Shown: piece after piece, positions 1-9,899 of the stretch | Layout: the number at the start of each line of letters is the position of its first letter | Position numbering within the stretch: the stretch's first letter is position 1 | Source of the DNA: Aphrocallistes beatrix | Taxonomy: Eukaryota; Porifera; Hexactinellida; Sceptrulophora; Aphrocallistidae | DNA length: 64,000 bases | Direction of reading: 5' to 3' | Assembly (NCBI GenBank): GCA_963281255.1 | Contig: OY725503.1 | Coordinates: 2,604,001-2,668,000, forward strand | The notes under the pieces: generated by a model | What the model saw: only the letters and a program-made list of their open reading frames with translations | Told to the model about the DNA's origin: nothing | The model's database searches: none | Program-made: the position numbers and the translations under genes

Positions 1-270
1 CGGTCTTCAAAAATGGCAGCCCCCACTTGACGAACAGTGTCCCCATCAATGGCAGAATGGGGTCGACCAGGAATGGGGGGCCGTTTCCACAGATGTCTGA
101 CCACACTTGAACTGGCGATGCCAGTATTTAACAACTTCATATGATGAGGCATCCTCCCCATGAGTTGCTTTCATTTCCTTCGAAGGTTTCTTTCAGTGTG
201 CGACCTTTCAAATATAAAACCTGATCACTGCTCTGTACTCTACTGGCTCCAATGCCAGACTTTATTGAAA
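1..270 (-). pseudogene. mariner-family transposase, N-terminal fragment
   Basis: Read on the minus strand, this stretch gives pieces of the helix-turn-helix DNA-binding region of a mariner transposase, for example SYEVVKYWHRQFKCG followed, after a frameshift, by GRPHSAIDGDTVRQVG. The order and spacing fit the N-terminal part of mariner proteins, which bind the terminal inverted repeats. Stops and frame changes show that it is dead. The catalytic D,D region would lie before base 1, outside the window. Family assignment rests on motif recognition only. Confidence 0.6.
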
Positions 271-636
271 TTTAACACCTGTAAAAGAGAAAGCATTGTT
301 GGTTCAAAGCTCAAAATTACCACATGACTCATAGACATGTGTACATTCACAATCTCTACTCTGCGTGGTTACTGACTTTAGTCAGATCATGTATTTGTTC
401 AACCATCTCCTGCAGCAACCCTATTCCAAAATCCACAAGTTACTTTTTGGCTTTATATGTCGTAGCCCACGGATTAGCCAAATGTTTATCACGAACTAGT
501 GTATATATTAGAGTTAGCATCACGATCTTAGGTTTACTAGAATTAATTATTCTAAGAAAACATTACATGTATGTAGTTAACATTAACATCATATAACAGG
601 TGCTATAACATCATCATGAGTAATGAAAAGAGATAG

Positions 637-1735
637 AAGTGATCTGACTTGGTTAAACGATTGTTTATGGTCGAAATACTACACAATGACAATATATTTG
701 ATGTGTCTATCTCAAACTTAAATAACAGTTTCACCGGTTTATCATATCCAGATTATCCTGTGATGACGTCTTGATGAAAAATAAAAGAATATCCAAGTAA
801 TCTGACCTGGCCAAACGATTGTTTATGATCGATATACATCCTTACTATTCAAACTCGATTAATATATATATATATTATATATATATATATTAATCGAGTT
901 TGAATAGTAAGGACGTATAGTATATCGATCATAAACAAATATGTATATATGTAACGAATTGATTGAATGAACTGCCAGGCGGAGATTTTTTTGCATCTGA
1001 GTCTTTTGGCTATGGCTCCACTAAGTTCTGAGCTCAGATGAAATGTCAACTCATCATGGAATTATGACGTTTTAGTCACCTTTTTAGAATTAGAAATTTC
1101 AATTTTTCTCATTATTCAGCCATTTTAAGTGATACAAGGCTAAAATTTTAATAGAATGTGTGTATTAATATATCTCACATATGATACAACCATCATCAAA
1201 AAATGATGACACATCACCCTGTTATGATGTTGTCATTACGCATCAAAATTTTAAAAATTGGCAAATTTGGTGATTTTTCGTGCGATATCGATTATAGCAC
1301 TAGGAGAGACTTATTTAGAGATGTTATCTCCCTTATAACTAATCAGTATGATCCCAGACGCCCAAAGGGCGCCTCTGGCGGACACAAAGTTTCCGCCAGC
1401 CGCGCAGCGCAATCAAGTGAAACGCGCTTGTTGATAATATATTTAATGGGTCTATTACAATCTTAATTAACCGTTTCACCGAATTTACATCCGATTCGAA
1501 TGTGATCACATCATACTTGATCTGATTAGGTCAAACGATTATTTATGATCGGAATACTATACATTGGTAATATATTTTATTTGTTTACCTCTATCTTAAT
1601 TAACCGTTTCACCTATTTGACATCTGTTTCGGATGTGATGAGGTCATAATGAATGAATAAAAAGTGATTGACTTGAGCTGACTAGTTCAAAGGTTATTTA
1701 GGATGGATATTTTATACATTTATGATCATTCTCTA
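637..1735. repeat. Satellite-like tandem array, unit about 155-165 bp
   Basis: At least three diverged units are present, each running from about TCAAACGATT and TTTATGATCG through ACCGTTTCACC to GATGTGATGA and TCTGACTTGG. Unit 1 is about 652-816. Unit 2 is 817-838 plus 1431-1529, because a Helitron-like element occupies 839-1430. Unit 3 is about 1530-1684. The intact unit 3 serves as an empty-site control for that insertion. No coding potential was seen. Confidence 0.65.
839..1430 (+). mobile_element. Helitron-like non-autonomous element, copy H1
   Basis: The element starts TCCTTACTATTC and ends GCGCGCTTG. It lies between host A (838) and host T (1431) with no target duplication. Satellite unit 3 reads ATACATTGG uninterrupted at 1560-1567, giving the pre-insertion site. 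TC at the 5' end, a GC-rich subterminal palindrome (about 1364-1406) and A/T-dinucleotide insertion are Helitron traits. The 3' end CTTG differs slightly from the usual CTRR. Near its 5' end the element carries an inverted copy of its own terminus that includes flanking satellite bases (see findings). Confidence 0.65.
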
Positions 1736-2396
1736 TCTATACATCGATTATAAATAGCAATATTTATTGATTTTATATTTAGGCCCCTCTCTGTTGACGT
1801 AGAGTATGTAGTAAATTTTTGAATAGCTAATGGGGAAATTTTAGGAAGTGGCTGGAAAATTTAATATAGTGAAAAATGCTCTAAAACAACATATTTAATC
1901 ACTAAATTTAGGTTCACAAATATCCCTGAATGCTATCTCTTAGTTACGTTTTGACCTCAAGTGTTAGATTCAGTTGCATTTTTGAGACTAAAAATGCATT
2001 CAAATCAAATTGCTACCGCGACCTTTGAACTCTACAAATTTTGAACTACTGACATGATTAATTTTGAACCAATCGAGCATAAAATGATAAATTTATATTG
2101 GTCCGAAGTGTTTTTGTTTTGGGTTTTGTTGAGTAAATAATTTCAGAAACACTTAATGAAAGTCCAAAATTTTATTTCGGTGATGTCATAACTTTCTAAC
2201 GGCTCGACCAGCGATTTGAAACTCATATATTTATCGACTAGTTAAGGGCCTGCGTTTCGCCAACTATCAGGCAAATCGGTTAATGTTGATGAAATTATTG
2301 GATGAGTTGACCTGGAATTCCCCATGTACATTAATCAAGTTTTATAGTAAGGATAATTAAATATGGCTATAACTCGATTAAGGAATATATATATAT
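1736..2396. other. AT-rich spacer without a recognisable gene
   Basis: No coding signal was seen. Near 2330-2354 there is a stray inverted terminus of the Helitron-like family (a diverged AAGTTTTATAGTAAGGAT). The rest is unassigned. Confidence 0.4.
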
Positions 2397-3321
2397 ACTT
2401 CACTTGCTTGGGCTTCGCGGCTGGCGTACACAAAGTGTCCGCCGTTGGCGCCGTTTGAGCGCCTAGATTAACATTGATTAATCATAGGGTAGTGAATATC
2501 TTTACAAGTAAATGCATCTGTCTTACTGTTATAATCGATATCACTAGAAAATCAAATTTTGATCCGTAATGATGACGTCATCACAGAATAATGAGTCCTC
2601 ATTTTTTGTGATAAGATAGTGTATGATATTTGTAAAATATTAATATACACATACTTAATATTTCAGCCTCATATCATCTAAAATGTTATAGTGGAAAAAT
2701 GGAAATTTCTAATTGTAAAAAAAATATGATGAGTCGCTTTCTGTGCCTGACAGTTTCTTCAATCAATTCGTTACATATATAATATATATACACTCCCCGG
2801 ACATAAGTATTCGACCACCACGAAAACCTCTATACAAATAGTATTAAAGTAGGTCTATTCATAATGAAATATGTACTCAACTCGTCAACTGTAAGAAATT
2901 CTTTATTTTTTGTTTCAAATTCGTAATTTACACATTCTAATTACTCAGAATTGAGTACTTGAACTGAATTACTTACTCCCAAATTTTTAAAATTCTACTT
3001 TTGATACCGGATGCTACTTGCCCCTAGTCACGGGCATAAATATGGCGGCGATTATTGACACAAAGTGGCACAGGTTGATACTTTTCTACATGTTTATGAG
3101 GATTTGAGATGAAAGCAAAAAAATGAGTAATTCGGATGTGTAGTTTACGAATTTGAAATCAAAATTAAAATATTTACATTCTGAGTACATATTTTCATTT
3201 ATCATAGAGCAACTTTAATACTACTATTTGGATGGAGGTTTTCGTGGTGGTTGAATACTTTTGTTCAGGTATTGTATATATATATACTATATAAACATTA
3301 ATTGAATTTTAATAGTAAGGA
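2397..3321 (-). mobile_element. Helitron-like non-autonomous element, copy H2, interrupted
   Basis: On the minus strand it begins TCCTTACTATTAAAATTCAA at 3321, preceded by host A. It ends in the GC-rich palindromic tail near 2400-2465. A Tc1-like MITE (2791-3274) sits in its internal TA-repeat tract. The exact 3' end is eroded. Confidence 0.55.
2791..3274. mobile_element. Tc1/mariner-type MITE, 484 bp
   Basis: Long inverted termini start CACTCCCCGGACATAAGTAT at the left and, read inward from the right, CAATACCTGAACAAAAGTAT. TA dinucleotides flank both sides (2789-2790 and 3275-3276). There is no transposase. A second member of the family is at 57846-58322. It has landed in the TA microsatellite of copy H2. 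Confidence 0.65.
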
Positions 3322-3322
3322 T

Positions 3323-3645
3323 ATATAAGTATATAGTATCTGTAACGAATTAATTGAAGAAACTGGCACAGAAAGCTGATTTTTGGCATGTGGGAGTCTT
3401 TTGGCTATGGCTCCACTACGTTCTGATCTCAGAAAATATCGACTCATCATGTAATTATAATATACGTATTAATATATTTCACTTATGATGCAATTATCTT
3501 CAAAATATGATGACTCATCAATCTGTTATGACGTGATCGGGGATGTTATCTACTATATAATTAATCAGTGTGAGCCTAGACGCCCTAAGGGCACCTCTGG
3601 CGTACGCTTTGTGTTTGCCACCCGCGCTGTGCTAGCAAACGAATA
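3323..3645 (+). mobile_element. Helitron-like non-autonomous element, copy H3, partial
   Basis: Shares the internal block GTAACGAATTAATTGAAGAA and the GC-rich palindromic tail (about 3572-3640) with copy H1. It lacks a clean 5' end and its 3' end is diverged. It lies head to head with copy H2. Confidence 0.5.
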
Positions 3646-3842
3646 TAATAATCCCAAATCTTTTATGCGTATGTTTACTATTTAACTAAATTATTTGTAG
3701 AACTTTAACAAATATTTGCCGCAAGCGAATACGTAATTAGTGAATGACTATTGCTATTCCTAATAGGCATATTCTATTTCAATATAAGCGCATACCATTT
3801 GAATGTGTTTTGTCTTATTATTTCTGATTCCAAATTAGAATA

Positions 3843-4357
3843 TGCCTACCTTCAACAAACGTGGGTTCCAAACCCATGAAAGTGGCACAATAGCTGAGAG
3901 AGAGGAAAGTTTGAGACAAAACTTCTCAAGAGCGACTCCTTCGCAAGCAACATGACCGTGAACGGAATATGCTGTGTTTGAGTGTCCTGAACCCCAAGTC
4001 CAAATGGAGGCGTTTTCGACATCTGAGTCAGCGCCAGGTTTCCTGCTTAGACAGTTAGACGGAGGCTCGCCAAGCTCGTCTCCTTGAACAGCGGGAGCGA
4101 CAAGCCTGGAAGATAGCCTTCGAGACAAGAGCAAGCCAGCTCACGTCAGAAGTATCAGAATAAGTTGTATGCTAAGAGAGTTCAATCTCGCATTGTCCAT
4201 TATTTTGCTAGGTCAATTATTGCCACCGATGCTCCTGATAGTATTGTCGACGAGCATTTAAGTGGCAGTATGACAAACAGCTGTTCCTTATGTCATGCAA
4301 AATTCTGGGCGGGTGAGAAGCTTTCAGGTAGTACTAAATCCTGTTATAAGTTAACCT
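3843..4357 (+). pseudogene. Helitron protein, N-terminal part
   Basis: In broken frames this reads the Arg/Glu-rich repeat segment typical of animal Helitron N-termini (EARQARLLEQRERQAWKIA at about 4066-4122). A readable stretch at 4165-4357 follows, with NSCSLCHAKFWAGEKLSGST. Such Cys-x2-Cys segments precede the Rep domain in Helitrons. The frame stops being meaningful at about 4350, where the P-like element was inserted, and resumes at 10932. Confidence 0.6.
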
Positions 4358-4527
4358 CACAGCCTACGTAACTATAGCCTATTCACGGTATTTAACCATG
4401 GATTACTTCAAGTCTTATGTGCAAAATGCAAACTATATAGCATATCTATATTTTGCTGAAATTTAATGGAATGTAATGAAAATTGTCAAGGTTCTCTCTT
4501 ACTACAAACTAACATGTATACAAATAG

Positions 4528-5041
4528 ACGAGTGTTATCTTAGCGGCCGATTCAGCGGCGGATTCGCATGTCACGTTCAAATATGAATAACTCAGCAAGC
4601 ATATGTCGTAGATGAAATCTAATTGCACCATTGTGTAGAGGAGCATTGGCCCATTCATATTTGATATATGAAATTTTAATATCCCGCGTGATGAGTAAGC
4701 AGTGACACTTTTAGTCCATGTCACGTATCTGGTGGAACAAGTCAGTAAATATGAATGGTAGCAATTAGCCCTTTTAACCACATGAAGATGAGCTTTGGTG
4801 CACCCCTGAAATCCATTTTCAAGACTAAATTCGGAAAACTGGCTAAATGGCAGAGGGCCAAAGTTTGTATTTACTTGTTTGGTAATAGGCATAACTTCAT
4901 ACTGGTATCCAACTAGGATGTGATCTAGACAAACTTAGCTATTTATCCATAGTTATCTACGCTCTTGATGAATGTCACTGAATTTGTTTACACAATTGAT
5001 GCATAATTCCTGGTCAATTCATAATTAATTAAATATTCCTC
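4528..5041 (+). repeat. MULE left terminal inverted repeat (514 bp)
   Basis: Reverse complement of 9900-10413 with only a few substitutions. A reading frame present in both copies (4509-4892 minus and 10049-10333 plus) is a by-product of the repeat. The inner boundary at 5041 is where similarity stops. Confidence 0.85.
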
Positions 5042-5136
5042 CTTTTTTATATTTGATCCCAGCCTAATTAGTATATATAAATTTTTTTTTTTCGAACTAA
5101 CATTATTCAAACTTGACGTTTTCATACATTTTTTTT

Positions 5137-5228
5137 CGCATTTCGCATTTCGCATTTCGCATTTCGCATTTCGCATTTCGCATTTCGCATTTCGCATTTC
5201 GCATTTCGCATTTCGCATTTCGCATTTC
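5137..5228. repeat. Heptanucleotide microsatellite (CGCATTT)13
   Basis: About 13 perfect tandem copies of CGCATTT, followed to about 5258 by degenerate copies. It lies inside the MULE between its left terminal repeat and the ORF1 start at 5324, about 95 bp upstream, so it is in the promoter/5' UTR position. Confidence 0.9.
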
Positions 5229-5323
5229 CCATTTCGTAATTTGCATTCCGCATTTCCATTATCGTTCGCTTTTTTCTTCTCGATTTTTCCTCTGACTACT
5301 TCCATAATTCTAAGTCAGAAAAG

Positions 5324-6487
5324 ATGAATAATACGGAGAGTATTACTTTTTGTCAGGCCTTACTCCAATTGGGATACGATTCTTTTGAATCTTTAAATTC
5401 AGCATTAATTAAAGAAAACAGGAGAGCAAGCAATTCTCTTTGGGGAAAATTGTGCCTTTCGATGTACGGAGTCAACAGAGAGAGGAAACGCACGTTACTC
5501 TATACTAATTGGATGAAGAATCGCGGTCAGATAAAGGACGTAGTAGCTGCTGAGATGTCATCTAAGGGTGAGTTGAACAAGTCCGACGATAAGGTGGTAT
5601 ATCAAGGGAAGTCATATCTTGATAGGAGTGGTAAGATATCTAAGAGTGGAAATAATGATAGTTGTCTTGAGTCAACCCCCATGTTAGATATTCCACAATC
5701 TAATCAAGAACTGGAACTTGATTGCTTAAACGTTGTAATAACTAATACTAAAAGTGATCGAAATCTCAACGATGCGCTAAATCTCCCTAGTATTTCTAAT
5801 GGAGAATTTAATTTTACTTTGGGTGAATGGGAAAATATAGCGATGTTACAGGGCAACCGAGCTATCTTTTCGAGGGATTGGACCAATGTCTTTAATGCTA
5901 AGATCGAAGATAAATTTGTTTGTGTTATTTGCTTTAAATACAAAAAAATAGGTAAAATTAATAGTAGGAAAAGCAATACTTGTTTTTTCACTGCTCATGC
6001 AGAATGCAAGTTTTCTAATTGTCTTCGTTTTAAATTTACAATACAGAATGAACCTTTTACCTCTCGGCCTGTTAACATTACTGTCAATTATGAAGTAATG
6101 GGTACCTTATCCCCTGAGCATTCAAATGTGGACATTGCCTATTCAAGAAAATTGTCGAATAGTTTAAGATTGCAGGTAGCCTCTAATTTAACTGATAAAT
6201 CAGTTGGTAACTACTTTTATGAACAGTTTCCCCATCCCAATTGTGAGAGCTCTGCGTTATCTTTTGGTAACTTTAACAATGTAAGAAGTGCCTGCGTCTT
6301 GAGGAAGGCTAAGTTTGATTTGTCTTGTCTTCAAAGGTTTTCTAACGATAATTGGAGCGAACTTTCTGGTTTACAGGAATATTATAGAAATATTACAGTT
6401 AATAACATACTTCGAGGGTACATCCAGTCTTTAGGCCATGATCCATTCATAGTTCAATGTATTCTCAAGATCAAATTCAAGTTTTGA
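5324..6487 (+). CDS. MULE ORF1: zinc-binding N-terminal part of the transposase
   Basis: An uninterrupted 387-codon frame starting at ATG 5324, the first ATG after the heptamer repeat. Residues 200-233 hold a likely zinc-binding cluster (C200, C203, C220, H225, C228, C233) reminiscent of the WRKY/FLYWCH-type DNA-binding fingers that precede MULE catalytic domains. The acidic, Ser-rich middle (80-160) is low complexity. The C-terminus reads GHDPFIV and then ends in a frame that does not match what follows, while ORF2 begins in the -1 frame within the last 31 nt. This suggests that ORF1 and ORF2 were, or still are, one protein: either a single-base indel near 6450-6460 or a frameshift during translation. 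Binding to the terminal inverted repeats is inferred from the family. Confidence 0.7.
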   Translation: MNNTESITFCQALLQLGYDSFESLNSALIKENRRASNSLWGKLCLSMYGVNRERKRTLLYTNWMKNRGQIKDVVAAEMSSKGELNKSDDKVVYQGKSYLDRSGKISKSGNNDSCLESTPMLDIPQSNQELELDCLNVVITNTKSDRNLNDALNLPSISNGEFNFTLGEWENIAMLQGNRAIFSRDWTNVFNAKIEDKFVCVICFKYKKIGKINSRKSNTCFFTAHAECKFSNCLRFKFTIQNEPFTSRPVNITVNYEVMGTLSPEHSNVDIAYSRKLSNSLRLQVASNLTDKSVGNYFYEQFPHPNCESSALSFGNFNNVRSACVLRKAKFDLSCLQRFSNDNWSELSGLQEYYRNITVNNILRGYIQSLGHDPFIVQCILKIKFKF

Positions 6488-8553
6488 ATTATTTTAAGGG
6501 TAAGAAAGTAATTGTGCATTTAGATTCTACCGGGTCTATTATTAGAAAAATAAACTCGAGCCAAAAGCGTGTTTTTTATTATGCATTGACTATTCGTCAC
6601 CCTGAGGTCACAACCAGCCCTTTGCCATTAGCTGAAATGATTAGTTCAGCTCATTCTTCTGCAGAAATATCTTATTTCTTACATAAATGGTCTCTTGACT
6701 CAAAAAAGGTCTTAAGTAGAGAAATTAATATTGGCCATGTAGAGATTGATTATAGCTGGGCCCTTATTCATAGTGTTTGTAACGCTTTTATTAAATCTGA
6801 TATTTTCACATACTTGGAGAAATGTTGGAAGTTATTATTTAGTCAGGAGGAGGTTTGTATGCAATTCGGTGTTATTCTTCACTTGTGTTCCGCTCACCTA
6901 ATTAATGGAATAGCTTTTAATGTGAATAAAAAGTTTAAGTTATCTAAACCAGTTCGAAAATTGTTTCTTCATACTATAGGATATATGATAAATTGTACGC
7001 AAATGATAAATTTAGATAGTGTTTTTATGGATTTGTGTTATGTCTTTTTAAACCGAAATTTCAATAAGAATGTTGAGAAGCATATACAAAATTTAGAATC
7101 ATTTATTAGTTATAGTAAAAGTTGCGATGATGAATATGTTGAACCCGAGGATAGTAATAATTTGACATCTTTTGTGGAAAATGAGGGTAAAACCTATCGC
7201 GATAAATCCCCATTTGGTAAGCATTTTAACACAATTTATGAGAAGTGTAAATCCGAAATTTTACTTTTGAATGATGAGAAACCTTGTTTGGAAGCCAACC
7301 CTTGTTATAACCCCGAAATTATTGAATATCTACTTACCCATTATATGGCTATAATTCCACTATGGTCAGGCATTATTTTGGGGTTTGGTTCCAGTGAATC
7401 CGATGTTTACATGAGTCATTATAGTAATGCAATTGTAGAAAATTGGATGCGTATAGTAAAGATAGACATATTAAAGTCTCGTACTGGTTTAAGACCAGGG
7501 GATCTGATAAGGATTATGCATCCTAACATAATTAAAAGATTAGCAGCTTTTTGCTTTGCTTTTCATCCTAGAGCTAAGAAGGTATTTAAAAGTTATAAGC
7601 GTAAAAGAGATCCTTCTGAGGAGGAGAATTGTCAGGAGGAATGGCAGAGAAGGAGTAAGAAGAAATGTAATAGCTATTTAGTATCTAAATCTATCAGTTT
7701 TTCTCAAGTTAGGCCATTAGTAAATAATACAAATAAAAGAAAATTAGATGCAGGAAATGACATAAATGAAACTGAAAAAAAGAAATGTAAAATTAGTGTA
7801 GATAAAAATGAAAAAACAAAGCTAAAATTTGTACCTAGGTTGCGTCAGAGATTATCTGATTTGAAAAAACGTGACTTTTCTGTCTCACGAATCAGTGATA
7901 ATATCGACAGTGACGCTGTCGATATTATCACTGATTCAGATCTTGTAGAACAAGATATTTTACGTTTAAAGTTGCCTCCCTTCCGCCCGCCAAATAAAGA
8001 CTGGCAAAAAAGTATATGTAGTAAATGGAATATTTTGGTTTCTAATTATATTAATTATGAAATCGATCCTCAGTTGGATCAACAAGATCTTAGAGAATGT
8101 AAACCTTGTGTTGTTGAAAACATAGTGGGTGATGGAAATTGTTACTTTCGAGCTCTTTCGTTTATCCTTACCGGTAGTCAGGAAAATCATTTTAATTTAC
8201 GCACAATTATAGTTAATAACATGTTAGGTAGATTAAAAAATAGTTGTGACGCCTTTTTAAGGACTAAATATGTTTACCAGCAAAGTAACTACAGAAGTGT
8301 AAAGGATTGGGTTAATAAGACAGGGATGGATAAGAATGGGAAGTGGGCAACGGATTTGGAAGTATTTGCGACAGCGTTACTTTTTGAAACCGATATATGG
8401 GTATATTTAGGACCTAGAGGTACACGCTGGATTGGATTTTCTGGTAAAGGGAAAAAATTAAATGAATTTCTCGATTGTCCCTCTATATTTAGAATATATC
8501 TACAAAATACTGGCTGTCATTATGAACCTGTTTTGTCTGTTAATAATATGTAA
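6457..8553 (+). CDS. MULE ORF2: DDE transposase core fused to an OTU cysteine-protease domain
   Basis: An intact 698-codon frame. Residues 1-335 look like a MULE catalytic core: D23 in HLDSTG, D98 in VEIDYSW, a C-x2-H pair (C144, H147) and E328 in SNAIVENWMR, the usual position of the third catalytic residue. Residues about 385-500 are Lys/Arg-rich (KSYKRKRD), a probable nuclear-localisation and linker region. Residues about 550-698 form an OTU-type deubiquitinase-like domain, with GDGNC (D559, C562 as nucleophile) near its start and H688 in CHYEPV as the general base. The linker DNA contains a perfect 22-bp hairpin (7889-7937). All key residues are present, so the protein may be active if the frame break with ORF1 is tolerated. 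The role of OTU in transposition is unknown. Confidence 0.75.
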   Translation: MYSQDQIQVLNYFKGKKVIVHLDSTGSIIRKINSSQKRVFYYALTIRHPEVTTSPLPLAEMISSAHSSAEISYFLHKWSLDSKKVLSREINIGHVEIDYSWALIHSVCNAFIKSDIFTYLEKCWKLLFSQEEVCMQFGVILHLCSAHLINGIAFNVNKKFKLSKPVRKLFLHTIGYMINCTQMINLDSVFMDLCYVFLNRNFNKNVEKHIQNLESFISYSKSCDDEYVEPEDSNNLTSFVENEGKTYRDKSPFGKHFNTIYEKCKSEILLLNDEKPCLEANPCYNPEIIEYLLTHYMAIIPLWSGIILGFGSSESDVYMSHYSNAIVENWMRIVKIDILKSRTGLRPGDLIRIMHPNIIKRLAAFCFAFHPRAKKVFKSYKRKRDPSEEENCQEEWQRRSKKKCNSYLVSKSISFSQVRPLVNNTNKRKLDAGNDINETEKKKCKISVDKNEKTKLKFVPRLRQRLSDLKKRDFSVSRISDNIDSDAVDIITDSDLVEQDILRLKLPPFRPPNKDWQKSICSKWNILVSNYINYEIDPQLDQQDLRECKPCVVENIVGDGNCYFRALSFILTGSQENHFNLRTIIVNNMLGRLKNSCDAFLRTKYVYQQSNYRSVKDWVNKTGMDKNGKWATDLEVFATALLFETDIWVYLGPRGTRWIGFSGKGKKLNEFLDCPSIFRIYLQNTGCHYEPVLSVNNM
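7889..7937. other. Perfect 22-bp hairpin inside ORF2
   Basis: Arms 7889-7910 and 7916-7937 are exact reverse complements, separated by 5 nt (TGACG). The hairpin encodes part of the acidic linker between the DDE and OTU regions of ORF2. Confidence 0.95.
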
Positions 8554-9596
8554 TCCAATTCTTCAATTAAGCCAATTAAATATATTCAACTTCTATATAT
8601 GACTTTATTTTATTTTGTATCCGTGCTGTTGTTGTCATTGTTATTGTTTTTATTTTGTATTCATGTTGTTTTTGTTTTTTCTTTTTACCTCTTCATAGCA
8701 CTTAGTGATATTATTTATCAAATGCAATCAACTCATTCTCATTTGTTGTCATAACCTGGAAGTGTAGAGTGCGTCAAACACACATTTCTAAAGAATGTAC
8801 CACACAAGAAGTTTCTATTTTTCACAAATCAACATAGTCTATTTATATATCAAATATTTGACTTGCCCGAAATTTGGAACCAACAAACTTCTGGTGATTC
8901 AAAAGAAGCATTCCACGCATACGTAATTACACTTCAGCAGATTTCTAAAAAGGGAAATTAGACGATTTACTCGCTCAAAATGGAAGTGCATTACAAAAAC
9001 AACACTGGCAGGGTGCTATACTTGTTAATTTTAATTAGTCAATAGCTTAGTCCAGAACCTCAATTGAATTGACTTTATTAATCAGAGTTATTTTAAGCAT
9101 ATTAATAAGATGGTAAATTTACAATTACAATTATTATTCATTATTTATCAAAAAGACAAAGCCGTGTGGTAAATGCATGTTAAATTCATTATAGTGGAAC
9201 GAAATTACCTGATAGGTTTATTAGCAAGTATTTGTTTACTATTAATGCTCGTTATACAAAATTAAACTTCAAAAGTTTATAATATGTCCTAAAGCGAAAA
9301 TAAATATATTAAAATCCGGAGCGATTCCAATTTCTATTTTGACATAATGAGGCCTTTTTACGAAATTTCAATTTTTAGGTTGACTTGCATGAATTTTATG
9401 TCATCAGTGTATGATAAATAAGGCTGTCCAAACCCTATCTCCTCGGGCAGCCACATTCCATTATTGGGGTCGCGGGGCGAATATATATGTAGATTCAGAA
9501 GATAATATAAAATAATATGGCAATTATTTCTCAAATGATTAATAAAAATAACTTATTTTTTAAATATATCAGTCAGTGAACTGAAGACAAGACTAC
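8554..9596. other. MULE internal non-coding region
   Basis: AT-rich, with a T-rich tract at 8600-8690 just after the ORF2 stop. Near 9423-9482 there is a GC-richer patch resembling a MITE fragment. No gene seen. Confidence 0.5.
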
Positions 9597-9794
9597 CTAA
9601 TTATCTTCAACTCTAGGCACTTTGAGATCAATGGATTTTCTCGAGAATGTTTGCAATACCTGTCTCAGAAATCCATTCACCTGCACATTTTGTATTCCCC
9701 TCTCGTGAGCAGTTTGGTAGTGGCTACGGATATTATTACCTTGTATGCTGAGAATACCAGCACAAATCAAGCATTGGGGGTTTTCCATGATCAT
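9597..9794 (-). CDS. Small zinc-finger ORF inside the MULE, opposite strand
   Basis: About 65 codons from ATG 9794 to a stop at 9597, ending about 100 bp from the right terminal repeat. It reads CLICAGILS then SHYQTAHERG, a C-x2-C...H-x4-H arrangement like a BED or C2H2 finger, followed by a short basic tail. It is convergent with ORF2 and could be transcribed from the right terminal repeat, as accessory genes of some Mutator elements are. It could also be the last exon of a longer gene, or chance. No family was recognised. Confidence 0.4.
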   Translation of the reverse strand: MIMENPQCLICAGILSIQGNNIRSHYQTAHERGIQNVQVNGFLRQVLQTFSRKSIDLKVPRVEDN

Positions 9795-9899
9795 ATCTGA
9801 CAACCCTTTTAGAGCATTTCGCAGAATTTGAACAGGAAATCCTTAAATAATCATCTTAACAATTTTATCCGTGAATAATAAATTTTGGTCTGTTCTTAC

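Noticed and set aside
1203-1466. Small ORFs containing PRRPKG or PRHPKGASG (also 3485-3685 and 17603-17872)
   Set aside because: They are translations of the GC-rich tail of the Helitron-like repeats in different copies, not genes.
4509-4892. 127-residue ORF and its twin at 10049-10333
   Set aside because: Both lie in the MULE terminal inverted repeats; the shared protein is explained by repeat identity and shows no domain.
5137-5258. CRISPR-like array
   Set aside because: Head-to-tail heptamers without spacers in eukaryotic DNA; a microsatellite.
4988-5305. Repetitive peptides on both strands over the heptamer array
   Set aside because: A 7-bp tandem repeat keeps several frames open; the peptides have no domain and overlap the MULE 5' region.
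6450-6487. Programmed -1 frameshift site
   Set aside because: No slippery heptamer or obvious downstream pseudoknot was visible; kept only as a question in the findings.
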